A DNA stretch of 64,000 nt from Caballeronia hypogeia (GCF_001544875.2 NZ_FCOA02000023.1:1-64000); one strand, 5' to 3'; positions 1-8,866 are shown, counted from the stretch's first letter. The notes: a model not told the origin generated them from the letters alone. Numbers and translations: made by a program.

Positions 1-336
1 CTGTTGATACTGAGTTCTTTCGTGCATCGCAACACCTTATACGAAACAGGTGTTGCACTTCAGATTTGAGGCCGCCCTCTAAAAAGTATAGTGACGCGTT
101 GCGATATCGCCACCTTTGTTCCATGGAAGCGATCGTTCGTTTTGCCAATGTTATCGAGTAGTCATTCAATGAGTGAAGCGTTCCATTCGAGCGATGGAAT
201 AGGCGATTCTCGCTTCGCATGGCCCTCAAACGGGACTTTCAAAATTGAAAGAACCTACTATCTTTGGAAGCTGGCGCGGCTCGTGAACGGTCGCGCCATG
301 AATTGGCTAATCCTAGGCAGTGCAAAAGGAGCAAGC
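1..336. other. Non-coding leader upstream of ggt
   Basis: No convincing gene is seen here. The frame of the downstream gene is open back to position 91, but the encoded residues do not look like protein and the ribosome site favours the ATG at 337. The stretch is less GC-rich than the gene and contains an inverted repeat at 29-56, listed separately. Confidence 0.6.
29..56. promoter_or_regulatory. 9-bp perfect inverted repeat, possible operator
   Basis: GCAACACCT at 29-37 faces AGGTGTTGC at 48-56 across a 10-base spacer. No T-run follows on either strand, so it is more likely a protein-binding site or mRNA hairpin than a terminator. Its owner is unknown. Confidence 0.4.
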
Positions 337-2250
337 ATGGACCGGTCACCTCAACTCACCGTTCGGCCGCGCGCGCCGCTCACCCGGCGCGCGCTGCTGA
401 TCCTCGGTCTGGCCGCGCTGACGGGCGCATGCGGGACCTCACCGCAAGTCACCGAGTCCGCCGCGCCTCCAGCCGCACCGGCCAGCGCAACGCCCGCCAG
501 CGCGCCACCCGCTGCCGCGCTGCCGCCCGCGCCCGAAGTGTCGTCCGGATACCGGCGCGGCATGTCGACGGTGTACGCGCAACGTCATATGGCCGCCGCG
601 GCCAATCCGCTCGCGAGCGAGGCCGGGCGGCGCATGCTCCGGCGCGGCGGTTCCGCGATCGATGCAGCCATCGCGATGCAGGCCGTGCTCACGCTGGTCG
701 AACCGCAGGCGACGGGCATCGGCGGCGGCGCTTTCATCATGTACTGGGACGGCAAGCGGGTGCAGTCCTATGACGGCCGCGAAACCGCGCCCGCCGGCGC
801 CACCGGGCGCCTCTTTCTGCGTCCCGACGGCAAGCCGATGGAATTCAGCGAGGCGCAGATCGGCGGCCGCTCCGTGGGCACGCCGGGCGCGCTGCGCGTG
901 CTCGAACTGGCGTGGCGGCAGCATGGCCGCCTTCCGTGGGCGACGCTCTTCGAGCCGGCCATTCAGTTGTGCGAGAACGGCTTCCCGGTCTCGAACCGGC
1001 TGTACACGCAAGTCTCGCAGGACAAGTTCCTGGCGAAGTCGCCCGAGATGGCGCGCTATTTTCTCGATGAGCAGGGCAACGCGAAGCCGGTCGGCACCGT
1101 GATCCGCAACCCCGAACTCGCGCGGACCTTGCGGCTGATCGCGCAAGAGGGTCCGAACGCGCTCTATACCGGGCAGATCGCCCGCGACGTGGTGGCGAAG
1201 GTCAACGGCAGCGCCAACCCGGGCAGCCTCTCCGAGACCGATCTCGCGCGTTACAAGGCGAAGGAGCGCCCGCCCGTGTGCACCGACTATCAGCGCTGGA
1301 AGATCTGTGGCATGCCGCCGCCGTCGTCGGGCGGAATCGCGATCGCGCAGATTCTAGGCATCGTCCAGGCGCTCGGGACCAGGGACCCGCGTTACGCGCT
1401 GGCGCCGCTCAAGCCGATGCCGGTCACCACGCCCGCCTTGTTCGAGCCCAACGCGGACGCGGTTCATGCGGTAGCCGAAGCCGACCGTCTCGCTTATGCG
1501 GACCGCGGTCTGTACGTGGCCGATTCCGACTTCGTGAAGGTCGATGTCGCCGGGCTGACGAATCCGCGCTATCTCGGCGAGCGCGCGGCGCTGATCGGCG
1601 AAAAGAGCATGGGGAAAGCGCAGCCCGGCATGCCGTCGGGCGTGCAGGCGGCATTCGCGCCGGACCGTTCGCCCATGCGCGTATCGACCTCGCAGATCGT
1701 GGCGGTCGACGATCGCGGCGGCGCGATCTCGATGACCACCACCATCGAATCCTATTTCGGCTCGCATCTGATGGTGCACGGCTTCATGCTCAACAATCAG
1801 CTGACGGACTTTTCGTTCACGCCGGAGGAGAACGGCAAGCCGGTCGCGAATCGTGTCGAGGCGGGCAAGCGTCCGCGCTCCTCGATGGCGCCGACGCTCG
1901 TGTTCGATCGCGAATCGGGTGAGCTCGTCGCGACGCTCGGCTCGCCGGGCGGCTCGCAGATCATCGAGTACGTGTCACGCACGCTTGTCGCGTTGCTGGA
2001 CTGGAACATGGATGTGCAGACCGCCATCGGCATGGCCAACTATGGCAGCCGCAACGGTCCGACCGAGCTCGAAAAGGGACTCGTCACGCCGGAGCTGGGC
2101 GAGGCGCTGAAGGCGCGCGGTCATCAGGTCGCGGAGGTCGAGATGACGAGCGGCATTCAGGCGCTCATGCGCAAGCAGCAGGCGAACGGCCGGAAGGTCT
2201 GGGCCGGCGGCGCGGATCCGCGCCGCGAAGGCGTGGCGCTGGGCGATTGA
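337..2250 (+). CDS. ggt: Gamma-glutamyltransferase, exported lipoprotein type
   Basis: Predicted gamma-glutamyltranspeptidase of 637 residues, which cleaves glutathione and other gamma-glutamyl compounds in the cell envelope. The N-terminus has twin arginines, a hydrophobic stretch and a lipobox-like LTGAC (Cys32), followed by an Ala/Pro-rich linker to about residue 80, so export with lipid anchoring is likely. The nucleophile of this self-processing Ntn hydrolase should be Thr451 in the context STSQIVAVD. The GSPGGSQII and FMLNNQLTDF blocks typical of the family are present. The ATG at 337 is chosen because AAAGGAG lies 6 bases upstream; an in-frame extension to 91 is implausible. It stands alone, with a hairpin downstream at 2356-2380. 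Confidence 0.92.
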   Translation: MDRSPQLTVRPRAPLTRRALLILGLAALTGACGTSPQVTESAAPPAAPASATPASAPPAAALPPAPEVSSGYRRGMSTVYAQRHMAAAANPLASEAGRRMLRRGGSAIDAAIAMQAVLTLVEPQATGIGGGAFIMYWDGKRVQSYDGRETAPAGATGRLFLRPDGKPMEFSEAQIGGRSVGTPGALRVLELAWRQHGRLPWATLFEPAIQLCENGFPVSNRLYTQVSQDKFLAKSPEMARYFLDEQGNAKPVGTVIRNPELARTLRLIAQEGPNALYTGQIARDVVAKVNGSANPGSLSETDLARYKAKERPPVCTDYQRWKICGMPPPSSGGIAIAQILGIVQALGTRDPRYALAPLKPMPVTTPALFEPNADAVHAVAEADRLAYADRGLYVADSDFVKVDVAGLTNPRYLGERAALIGEKSMGKAQPGMPSGVQAAFAPDRSPMRVSTSQIVAVDDRGGAISMTTTIESYFGSHLMVHGFMLNNQLTDFSFTPEENGKPVANRVEAGKRPRSSMAPTLVFDRESGELVATLGSPGGSQIIEYVSRTLVALLDWNMDVQTAIGMANYGSRNGPTELEKGLVTPELGEALKARGHQVAEVEMTSGIQALMRKQQANGRKVWAGGADPRREGVALGD

Positions 2251-2307
2251 ACGCCGCCGCAAAGCTCCGCCACCGTAAAGCAACCCGACGACCGTTTCGA
2301 TTTAAAA

Positions 2308-2324
2308 CGGAAAGAATCTTTCCG
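2308..2324. promoter_or_regulatory. 17-bp palindrome, candidate enhancer for sigma-54 activator
   Basis: CGGAAAGA and TCTTTCCG flank one central base. The centre lies roughly 100 bp upstream of the start point expected from the sigma-54 promoter at 2388-2402, the usual distance for an enhancer site. A second, overlapping repeat (CCGTTT at 2292-2297 and AAACGG at 2305-2310) sits beside it. The assignment is inference from position and symmetry. Confidence 0.45.
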
Positions 2325-2355
2325 GTCTCTTGATCCGGTCTCGCTCGAAACCGCG

Positions 2356-2380
2356 CAAAGCCCCGCCAGACGGGGCTTTG
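2356..2380 (+). terminator. Hairpin after ggt
   Basis: CAAAGCCCCG and CGGGGCTTTG form a 10-bp stem with a 5-base loop, about 105 bp after the ggt stop codon. No long T-run follows, so termination efficiency is uncertain. Confidence 0.5.
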
Positions 2381-2387
2381 CCGTGAT

Positions 2388-2402
2388 TGGCCCGGCCCTT
2401 GC
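2388..2402 (+). promoter_or_regulatory. Sigma-54 promoter of the CoA-ligase operon
   Basis: TGGCCCGGCCCTTGC matches the -24/-12 consensus TGGCACG-N4-TTGC: GG at 2389-2390 and GC at 2401-2402 are separated by exactly 10 bases. It lies 36 bp before the first ATG of the operon. A sigma-54-dependent activator is encoded just downstream of the operon (6914-8722), which makes functional use likely. Confidence 0.72.
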
Positions 2403-2437
2403 GTTGATTGCGCTCCAGAACCCGACCGGAGCCGCAC

Positions 2438-2842
2438 ATGATCGAACCAGGCCGAGCCGCCACGCTCACCCACACCGTCGCCGACGCGGATCTCGCGTCC
2501 GCACACGCGCGCGCCGCGGGCGAACGGTATCCCGATGTCCTGTCCACGCCCGCGCTGCTTGCGCTGATCGAACGCGCGTGCGCCGAAGTGCTGCGCGATT
2601 CGGTCGGCGAAGGGCAACTGTCCGTGGGCGTCACCACGCATCTCAACCATCTCGCGCCCACGCCGCCCGGCATGGAGGTATCCGCGACCGCGACGTTCCG
2701 CGATAGCGAGGGCGCGCTGTACTGGTTCGACGTCGTCGCCTCGGATGCGCACGGGCCGGTCGGCACGGCGAGCCATGCGCGCGCGATCGTCGAGCGATCC
2801 GTCATCGAGGCGCGCGCCGCGAAGCGCCGCCGCATCCAGTAA
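2438..2842 (+). CDS. Hotdog-fold thioesterase, FlK-like
   Basis: A 134-residue protein resembling the fluoroacetyl-CoA thioesterase (FlK) branch of hotdog-fold acyl-CoA thioesterases. Recognisable parts are the N-terminal substrate-loop segment ending in LSTPALLALIERACAEVL, the central VGVTTHLNHLAPTPPGMEV block and a C-terminal HARAIV segment. It probably hydrolyses an acyl-CoA, either as an escape valve for the CoA pathway encoded by the next genes or as detoxification. ATG 2438 is preferred over upstream TTG codons by alignment to family length. It is the first gene behind the sigma-54 promoter. Substrate is not predictable from sequence. Confidence 0.75.
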   Translation: MIEPGRAATLTHTVADADLASAHARAAGERYPDVLSTPALLALIERACAEVLRDSVGEGQLSVGVTTHLNHLAPTPPGMEVSATATFRDSEGALYWFDVVASDAHGPVGTASHARAIVERSVIEARAAKRRRIQ

Positions 2843-2871
2843 TGCACCTGAAACCGACGAGAGGAAATCAT

Positions 2872-4221
2872 ATGGACGTGGCTGTGAATCCCCCGATGCA
2901 CGGCGTTCTTTTCGACGAGGCGTTCGAGAGGCTCGCGCCCGCCGAAGTGCGCCGTCATCAGGACGCGCTGTGGGCCGCGCAGTGGTCGTATCTGCGCGCG
3001 ATGTCCGCCTTCTACCGGACCAAGCTCGCGCACTGGATCGAGCGCGACGACATCACGCTCGATACCTTGCAGGAGCTGCCCTTCACCGAGAAGGACGAGT
3101 TGCGCGTGAGTCAGGAAGGCGCGTCGCCGTACGGCGACTACGTCGCATGCGCGGAGGGCGGCATCGCGCGCCTGCATCGCACGTCGGGCACGACCGGCCG
3201 GCCGCTGATTCTCGCCAACAGCGCGCGCGATGCGCAGGACATCGCCCGCGTCGGCGCGCGTTCGATGTGGGCAGCGGGACTGCGGCCGGACGATCGCGTC
3301 GTGCATTGCCTGAACTACTGCATGTGGACGGGCGGCTTCACCGATCACACGATTCTCGAAGCCACCGGAGCGACGGTCGTGCCGTTCGGCATCGGCAATA
3401 CGCGGCTGCTGATCGATTCGATCCTGAACCTGGGCATCAACGCGATCTCGTGCACGCCTTCGTATCCCGCGCTGATCGAACAGGTGTTGCGCGAAACCGG
3501 CGGACCCGCGCCGCGCGATCTCGGTCTGAAGCTCGGTCTGTTCGGCGGCGAGGCGGGACTCGACAATCCCGAACTGCGCGCCGCGATGGAAGAGAAGTGG
3601 GGCTTCGCGGTGCGCAACGCGAACTTCGGCTTGTCGGAAGTATTGAGCATTCTCGGCGGCCAGACGGCGTGGACGCACGACCTGCTCTATCACGCGGCGG
3701 ATGTCGTGTTCGCCGAGATCGTCGACCCGCAGACACTTCAGCGTTTGCCCATCGAAGAAGGCGCGACGGGCGAGCTCGTCTGCACGCATCTGCGCAAGCA
3801 ATGCCAGCCTCTGGTGCGCTATCGCACGCGCGACGTCGTCACGGTCACCGCGACCGGTCCCGGCCCGGACGGCCGCAGCGCGTGGCGCTTTCGCGTGACG
3901 GGCCGCACCGACGACATGTTCAACGTGCGCGGCGTCAATGTGTTTCCCGGCGCGGTGCGGCTCGCGGTCGAGGCGTTGCCGCAATGGGCCTCGGGCATGT
4001 TTCGCATCGTGCTGAAAGGACCCGGTCCGTATGACCGCATCGCGATGCTGGTCGAGGCCGCGCACGGCCTGCCCGTCGAACGCTGGGACGATGCGGCGCT
4101 GCGCATTCAGACGGCCGTGCGCGAGCGCATCGGCGCGAGCGCGGCGGTCACGATGGTCCCGTTCGAACACTTCCCGCGCACCGAAGGCAAGACGCGCTGG
4201 ATCGACAAGGAGCCCGCATGA
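2872..4221 (+). CDS. Phenylacetate-CoA ligase-like AMP-forming ligase
   Basis: About 449 residues, the length and layout of the PaaK family of acid-CoA ligases, which activate a carboxylic acid with ATP and CoA through an acyl-adenylate. The phosphate-binding motif RTSGTTGRPL is near residue 100, and the C-terminal domain has RVTGRTDDMFNVRGVNVFP, the hinge region of this family. ATG 2872 follows GAGAGGA with good spacing; an ATG at 2842 overlapping the previous stop is the alternative. It is not obviously PaaK itself, because no other phenylacetate genes are nearby; the acid substrate is unknown. Its stop overlaps the next start, so it is translationally coupled. Confidence 0.85.
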   Translation: MDVAVNPPMHGVLFDEAFERLAPAEVRRHQDALWAAQWSYLRAMSAFYRTKLAHWIERDDITLDTLQELPFTEKDELRVSQEGASPYGDYVACAEGGIARLHRTSGTTGRPLILANSARDAQDIARVGARSMWAAGLRPDDRVVHCLNYCMWTGGFTDHTILEATGATVVPFGIGNTRLLIDSILNLGINAISCTPSYPALIEQVLRETGGPAPRDLGLKLGLFGGEAGLDNPELRAAMEEKWGFAVRNANFGLSEVLSILGGQTAWTHDLLYHAADVVFAEIVDPQTLQRLPIEEGATGELVCTHLRKQCQPLVRYRTRDVVTVTATGPGPDGRSAWRFRVTGRTDDMFNVRGVNVFPGAVRLAVEALPQWASGMFRIVLKGPGPYDRIAMLVEAAHGLPVERWDDAALRIQTAVRERIGASAAVTMVPFEHFPRTEGKTRWIDKEPA

Positions 4222-4988
4222 GCTACGTGAAGACAAGCATGGATGGACCGGTGTGCATCGTCACGATGGACCGGCCGGAGCGCATGAACGCGATCAGCGG
4301 CCCGCTGCTCGACGATCTGCACGACGCGCTGCAACGCGCAAACGACGACGATGCGTGCCGCGTGATCGTGCTGACCGGCGCGGGCCGCGCGTTCTGCGCG
4401 GGCGACGACCTGAAGGAGTTCGGCGAGCAAAGCGCGAGCGATGCGAGCATTCGCAGTCACATTGAACGGATTCAGCGCATCACGCGCGATCTGATGTTCA
4501 ACGCGAAGCCGGTGGTCGGCGCGGTGCATGGCTTCGCGGTCGGCGGCGGCTTCGAGTGGATGCTCAATTGCGACATCGTGGTCGCGTCTGACGATTTGGT
4601 CGCGTTCTTTCCGGAGATGGAGTGGGGGCAGTTCGTGACGGGCGGCGTCACGCAACTATTGCCGCAGTCGGTCGGTCATCAGCGTGCGATGGAATTGTGG
4701 CTGCTCGGCGAGCGCCAGAGCGCGCAGTCGCTTCTCGCAATGGGCCTGGTGAACCGCGTCGTGCCGCGCGACGCGATGCTCGACACGGCGATGAGGCTGG
4801 CAGCGCGCATCGCGACGCGCTCCGGCAAGTCGATCGCGCGTCTCAAGCGACTGGTGACCGCGGAGCTGACCGACACGCTCGCGCGTAGCCTCGAACTCGA
4901 ATTCGCGGCGACCATCGAGGCCTTCGCGGACCCCGACGCCGCCGTTCGCGTGCAAGCGTTCGCCACGAGAAAGGAGCAAGCGCGATGA
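4218..4988 (+). CDS. Enoyl-CoA hydratase/isomerase family protein
   Basis: A 256-residue crotonase-fold enzyme acting on an acyl-CoA thioester. The oxyanion-hole segment GAGRAFCAGDDLKEFGE is around residues 56-72 and the second one, HGFAVGGGFEW, around 105-115; the C-terminus carries the usual ARSLELEFAATIEAF helix. The exact reaction (hydration, isomerisation or C-C cleavage) cannot be told. The start overlaps the ligase stop (ATGA at 4218) and its own stop overlaps the next start at 4985, so the four genes from the ligase to the binding protein are a strictly coupled unit. Confidence 0.85.
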   Translation: MSYVKTSMDGPVCIVTMDRPERMNAISGPLLDDLHDALQRANDDDACRVIVLTGAGRAFCAGDDLKEFGEQSASDASIRSHIERIQRITRDLMFNAKPVVGAVHGFAVGGGFEWMLNCDIVVASDDLVAFFPEMEWGQFVTGGVTQLLPQSVGHQRAMELWLLGERQSAQSLLAMGLVNRVVPRDAMLDTAMRLAARIATRSGKSIARLKRLVTAELTDTLARSLELEFAATIEAFADPDAAVRVQAFATRKEQAR

Positions 4989-5704
4989 GCCCGAAAGCGT
5001 TGACCTTCGACTACTTCGGCACGCTCGTGGACGTGGATCGCGGCGGCACGCTCGGCATGGCGGAAGTGCTGCGCCGCATGTCGATCGAAACCGACGTGCC
5101 CATGTTCGACGTCTATCTCGACTGGGACATCCGCAACGTGCGGCTCTATCGCGGCCAGGCGTACGCGCGTTATCGCGATGTCGCGCGCGAAGCGCTCGCC
5201 GCCGTGCTCGACGCGCGCTGGCCCGGCGCGCGCCGCGACCACGCGATGGACGAGCTTACCGACGTGTTCCTCACGCATCTCGTCGAAGCATCGCCCGCGC
5301 ATGATGACGCCGCGCCGTTTCTCGACTGGGCCGCATCGCGCTATCCGCTGATGCCGATCACCAACATGGACAGCGACCTGTGGCGCCGCACGCAGCTCAC
5401 GCGCTACTTCGAGCATGTGACGACGGCGGAGATGGCGCAGGCGTACAAGCCGTCGCAGGCGATCTTCGCGCTCGCGCTCGAGCGGCTCGCGCTGCCCGCG
5501 CAAGATGTGCTGCATTGCTCGCTCGCGAGCTGGGCCGACATCGACGGCGCGAAGCCGCTCGGCATGGCGGTCGCGTGGATCAACCGCGGCGCGGACACGC
5601 TCGGCACATGGCAGCCGCGCCCGGATTTCGAGTTCGCGACGCTGTCGCCGGTAAGGAACCTTCTGGATAGTCTTTCGTTCACTACGACTGGGGAATCACG
5701 ATGA
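4985..5704 (+). CDS. HAD-superfamily hydrolase, haloacid dehalogenase-like
   Basis: A 239-residue HAD hydrolase. The nucleophile is Asp9 in TFDYFGTLVD, the motif form shared with L-2-haloacid dehalogenases; motif II is PITNMDS and motif III includes YKPSQAIF, with a final GAKPLGMAVAWINR segment. Together with the FlK-like thioesterase it raises the possibility that the operon handles a halogenated or otherwise toxic short acid, but a phosphatase role is equally possible. It overlaps its neighbours by 4 bases on both sides. Confidence 0.78.
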   Translation: MSPKALTFDYFGTLVDVDRGGTLGMAEVLRRMSIETDVPMFDVYLDWDIRNVRLYRGQAYARYRDVAREALAAVLDARWPGARRDHAMDELTDVFLTHLVEASPAHDDAAPFLDWAASRYPLMPITNMDSDLWRRTQLTRYFEHVTTAEMAQAYKPSQAIFALALERLALPAQDVLHCSLASWADIDGAKPLGMAVAWINRGADTLGTWQPRPDFEFATLSPVRNLLDSLSFTTTGESR

Positions 5705-6834
5705 AACCGATGAGAACGGCGATGACGTTCATCGCATGCGCGACGGTGCTGTGCGGTGTCGCGAGCGCGCAGGAAGTGGTGAAGATCGGCGTGGCGGGAC
5801 CGCTTACGGGCAGCGCCGCGCAAAGCGGCAAGGACGACGAGCGCGGCGTGCGTCTCGCGATCGACGAGCTGAACGCGAAGGGCTTCACGATTGCCGGCAA
5901 GCCCGTGAAATTCGAACTGATTTCGATGGACGATCAGGGCGATCCGAAGGTCGGCGTGAATGTCGCGCAGAAGCTCGTGGACGATGGCGTGTCCGCCGTG
6001 ATCGGCCATTACAACTCGGGCGTGAGCATTCCGGCGGCGCGCATCTACAACGACGCGCATGTGGTGATGATGACGGGCGCGTCGTCGAATCCGGATCTCA
6101 CGCACCTGGGCTATCCGTATGTGTTTCGTCTCGCCACCAACGACAACGTGATGGGCGGCCGCATGGCGGTCTATGCGAAGCAGGTGCTCGGCGCGCAACG
6201 CGCCGCCGTCATCGATGACAGGACCGCATACGGCACGGGGGTGGCCGACGTGTTCATCAAGACCGCGCAGAAGGAGGGCTTGCAGATCGTCGCGCGCGAA
6301 TACAGCACGGACAAGGCCACGGACTTCAAGGCCATTCTCACGCAGATCAAGTCGCGCAATCCGCAGGTCGTGTTCTACGGCGGCTACTATGCGCAGGCCG
6401 CGACGCTCGCGCGGCAGATGGGCGAGCTGGGCGTGAATGCGACGATCGTGGGCGGCGACGGCATCTGTTCGCCTGAGTTCGACAAGCTCTCGGCGGGCGT
6501 CGCGGACAAGCGCATGTTCTGCGCGCAGGGCGGCGCGCCGCTCGATACGCTTCCCGACGGCAAGACCTTCCGCGCGAAGTTCAAGAGCACGTTCAGCGCC
6601 GATGTCGATACATACGCGCCCGCGTTCTACGCCGCAACCCTCGTGGTCGCGGACGCGATGCAGAAGGCGGGCTCGGCGAAGCCGGAGGTGTTCGTGAAGA
6701 CGCTGCGCGAGCAGTCGTTCACGAGCATTCTCGGCCCCGTGAAGTTCGATTCGAACGGCGACTGGATCGATGCGCCGGTGACGGTGTACAGGCTGAACGG
6801 CGGCGCGCTGACGGCCATCGCGCAAAAGGATTAG
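5701..6834 (+). CDS. Branched-chain amino acid ABC transporter-type substrate-binding protein
   Basis: A 377-residue periplasmic binding protein of the LivJ/LivK family. A signal peptide runs to about residue 23 (cleavage after ASA). The mature start EVVKIGVAGPLTGSAAQSGKD and the ISMDDQGDP segment are diagnostic, and many members of this family bind aromatic or other carboxylic acids rather than amino acids. No permease or ATPase genes are next to it, so it must share a transporter encoded elsewhere or act as a sensor. As last gene of the sigma-54 operon it probably captures the acid activated by the ligase. Confidence 0.88.
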   Translation: MKPMRTAMTFIACATVLCGVASAQEVVKIGVAGPLTGSAAQSGKDDERGVRLAIDELNAKGFTIAGKPVKFELISMDDQGDPKVGVNVAQKLVDDGVSAVIGHYNSGVSIPAARIYNDAHVVMMTGASSNPDLTHLGYPYVFRLATNDNVMGGRMAVYAKQVLGAQRAAVIDDRTAYGTGVADVFIKTAQKEGLQIVAREYSTDKATDFKAILTQIKSRNPQVVFYGGYYAQAATLARQMGELGVNATIVGGDGICSPEFDKLSAGVADKRMFCAQGGAPLDTLPDGKTFRAKFKSTFSADVDTYAPAFYAATLVVADAMQKAGSAKPEVFVKTLREQSFTSILGPVKFDSNGDWIDAPVTVYRLNGGALTAIAQKD

Positions 6835-6913
6835 TGGATATGGCGCGGCGCGCGGTAGCGGGATTTTGTCCTGCTATATTCGAAGCCATCGCCCGACCGC
6901 TCGCAGGTTAGAC

Positions 6914-8722
6914 ATGGCCACCGTCGTCGCGCCCGATCCCGACATCGCCACGCTGGAAAGCGCGCTCGCGTCCGACCGCTGGCGCAATGCGCGCCGTCTC
7001 GCGGCGCGCGAAGCACACGCGTGTATCTTCACGCTCGACCGCGGCGGTCATGTGCTGGAAGGCGTCGAGCAGATCGCCGATGCCGTGCTCGATGCGTTCT
7101 TCGCGCGCTGTCCCGCCGTGCAGCTCGCCGCGCTCGCCGAAGCGGCCACGGTGGCCTCGGACGGGCGCTGCGTCGCCCTCAAGCCGCAAGGCGCGGCCGC
7201 ATCGGTGGCGCAGGCCTTCGCGTTGCGCGTCGACGCGCGCGGCCGGCGTGTGTTCCTCATCGCGTTGTGCGCGCCTTCATCGGTCGATACTTCGACGGCC
7301 GCGTGGGTTTCGCTACTGGGCGCAACGCTCGATGTCCTCCTGCACAGCGCCTTCGATCTCGCCGCCTACGACACGCTTGTCGAGGAGCAGCGCGCGATCA
7401 TCGATCATATCGGCGACGGGCTGATGGTGATCGGGCAGGGCCATGTGCTGCGGCACGTCAATTCGGTCGCGGGACGCATTCTCGGCATCGATCCGAAGAC
7501 GAGCATCGGCAAGACGCTCAATGAGGTGATCGACTTCGAGCCGATCATCGGGGCGATCTATCGCACGGGCGTGGGCTATGTCGATCGCGAACTCATCATC
7601 GATTCGCCCGCGCGTCACCTGCATTTGCTCGATACCGCCATTCCGATCAAGAACCGCTGCGGCGAAGTGGTGTCCGTCGTCAATACGTTTCGCGAGATGC
7701 GGCGCGTGCGCAAGATGGCCGGGCGTTACGCGGGCAACCATGCGCGCTTCACTTTCGACAGCGTGATCGGTTCGAGCGCGGGCCTCAAACGTGCGCTCGA
7801 TGCCGCGAGGAAAGCGGCGCGCGGCGCTTCGAACGTCTTGTTGTCGGGCGAGAGCGGCGTCGGCAAGGAAGTCTTCGCGCAGGCCATTCACAACGCGAGC
7901 GCACGCGCCGGCCAGTCGTTCATCGCGATCAATTGCGCGGCGCTGCCGCATGCGCTGATCGAAAGCGAGCTCTTCGGTCACGCGCCCGGCAGCTTCACGG
8001 GCGCGGCGCGCGAGGGGCGGCCGGGCAAGTTCGAATCCGCGGATGGCGGCACGGTGTTTCTCGACGAAATCTCGGAGCTGCCCATCGACGTGCAGGCGAA
8101 GCTTTTGCGCGTATTGCAGGAACGCGAAGTCACGCGCATCGGCGACACGCGCGGCATTCCGGTGGACGTGCGCATCATCTGCGCGAGCAATCGCGACCTC
8201 GCGTCGATGGTGCTCGCAAAGACCTTTCGCGAGGACCTGTACTATCGCTGCAACGTGATCGAGATCACGATTCCGCCATTGCGCGAGCGCCGCGAAGACA
8301 TACGCGCGATGACCTCGTTCTTTCTCGACCGGTACTGCACGCGCATGCACAAGCCGACGCCGGAAATCGTCGAGCACGCGTTGCGGCAGCTCGAAGCGCA
8401 CGACTGGCCGGGCAACGTGCGCGAGATGGAGAACCTCGTCGAGAAGATCGTCAACTTCAACGAAGGCGAGCGTATCGCGGATGTGGCCTCGCTGCTCGGT
8501 GGCGCATCGGTATCGCAGACGAGCGGGGCGGCGATGCAACGTCGCGATACGCCGGTATCGCTGAAAGAGGCGGAGCGCGTCGCGATACAGGCCGCGCTCG
8601 AAGCGTGCAGCTTCAACGTGACGAACTGCGCGAAGCTGCTGCAAGTGTCGAAGCCCGCGCTCTACGCGAAGATGAAGCGGCACGGGATACGCATCGAGCG
8701 CGGATTTCGACGAGTGGAATGA
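6914..8722 (+). CDS. Sigma-54-dependent activator with PAS-like sensor domain
   Basis: About 602 residues. The N-terminal 150 residues are unassigned, a PAS-like domain follows (about 158-270, beginning near EEQRAIIDHIGDGLMVI), then an AAA+ sigma-54 interaction domain (about 290-520) with Walker A GESGVGKE and Walker B GGTVFLDEISE, and a Fis-type helix-turn-helix at the C-terminus. The loop that contacts sigma-54 is GSFTGA rather than the usual GAFTGA. ATG 6914 is chosen because family similarity begins after it; an in-frame GTG or ATG further upstream at 6866 is possible. It is 79 bp after the operon it probably controls, whose promoter is sigma-54 type. Confidence 0.88.
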   Translation: MATVVAPDPDIATLESALASDRWRNARRLAAREAHACIFTLDRGGHVLEGVEQIADAVLDAFFARCPAVQLAALAEAATVASDGRCVALKPQGAAASVAQAFALRVDARGRRVFLIALCAPSSVDTSTAAWVSLLGATLDVLLHSAFDLAAYDTLVEEQRAIIDHIGDGLMVIGQGHVLRHVNSVAGRILGIDPKTSIGKTLNEVIDFEPIIGAIYRTGVGYVDRELIIDSPARHLHLLDTAIPIKNRCGEVVSVVNTFREMRRVRKMAGRYAGNHARFTFDSVIGSSAGLKRALDAARKAARGASNVLLSGESGVGKEVFAQAIHNASARAGQSFIAINCAALPHALIESELFGHAPGSFTGAAREGRPGKFESADGGTVFLDEISELPIDVQAKLLRVLQEREVTRIGDTRGIPVDVRIICASNRDLASMVLAKTFREDLYYRCNVIEITIPPLRERREDIRAMTSFFLDRYCTRMHKPTPEIVEHALRQLEAHDWPGNVREMENLVEKIVNFNEGERIADVASLLGGASVSQTSGAAMQRRDTPVSLKEAERVAIQAALEACSFNVTNCAKLLQVSKPALYAKMKRHGIRIERGFRRVE

Positions 8723-8751
8723 ACCGTCGACGTGCCTTTGGTCGCGTCGGC

Positions 8752-8779
8752 TTGAAAGCGCGCGCGCAGCGACTACACT
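8752..8779 (+). promoter_or_regulatory. Sigma-70-type promoter of the membrane NTPase pair
   Basis: TTGAAA at 8752-8757 and TACACT at 8774-8779 are separated by 16 bases, about 90 bp upstream of the ATG at 8867. A fair match to the housekeeping consensus; inferred only from sequence. Confidence 0.45.
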
Positions 8780-8801
8780 CAGAAGGCATTCGCCGCGACA
8801 A

Positions 8802-8831
8802 CGCATGTCCGCGCGGACGTGCGGACATGCG
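8802..8831. promoter_or_regulatory. 11-bp perfect inverted repeat in the leader
   Basis: CGCATGTCCGC (8802-8812) faces GCGGACATGCG (8821-8831) across an 8-base spacer, lying between the predicted promoter and the first start codon. It could be an operator or a leader hairpin controlling the pair of genes that follows. No T-run follows. Confidence 0.5.
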
Positions 8832-8866
8832 CACAACTCACGAAAATCGGGACCACGGAGGCCGCC

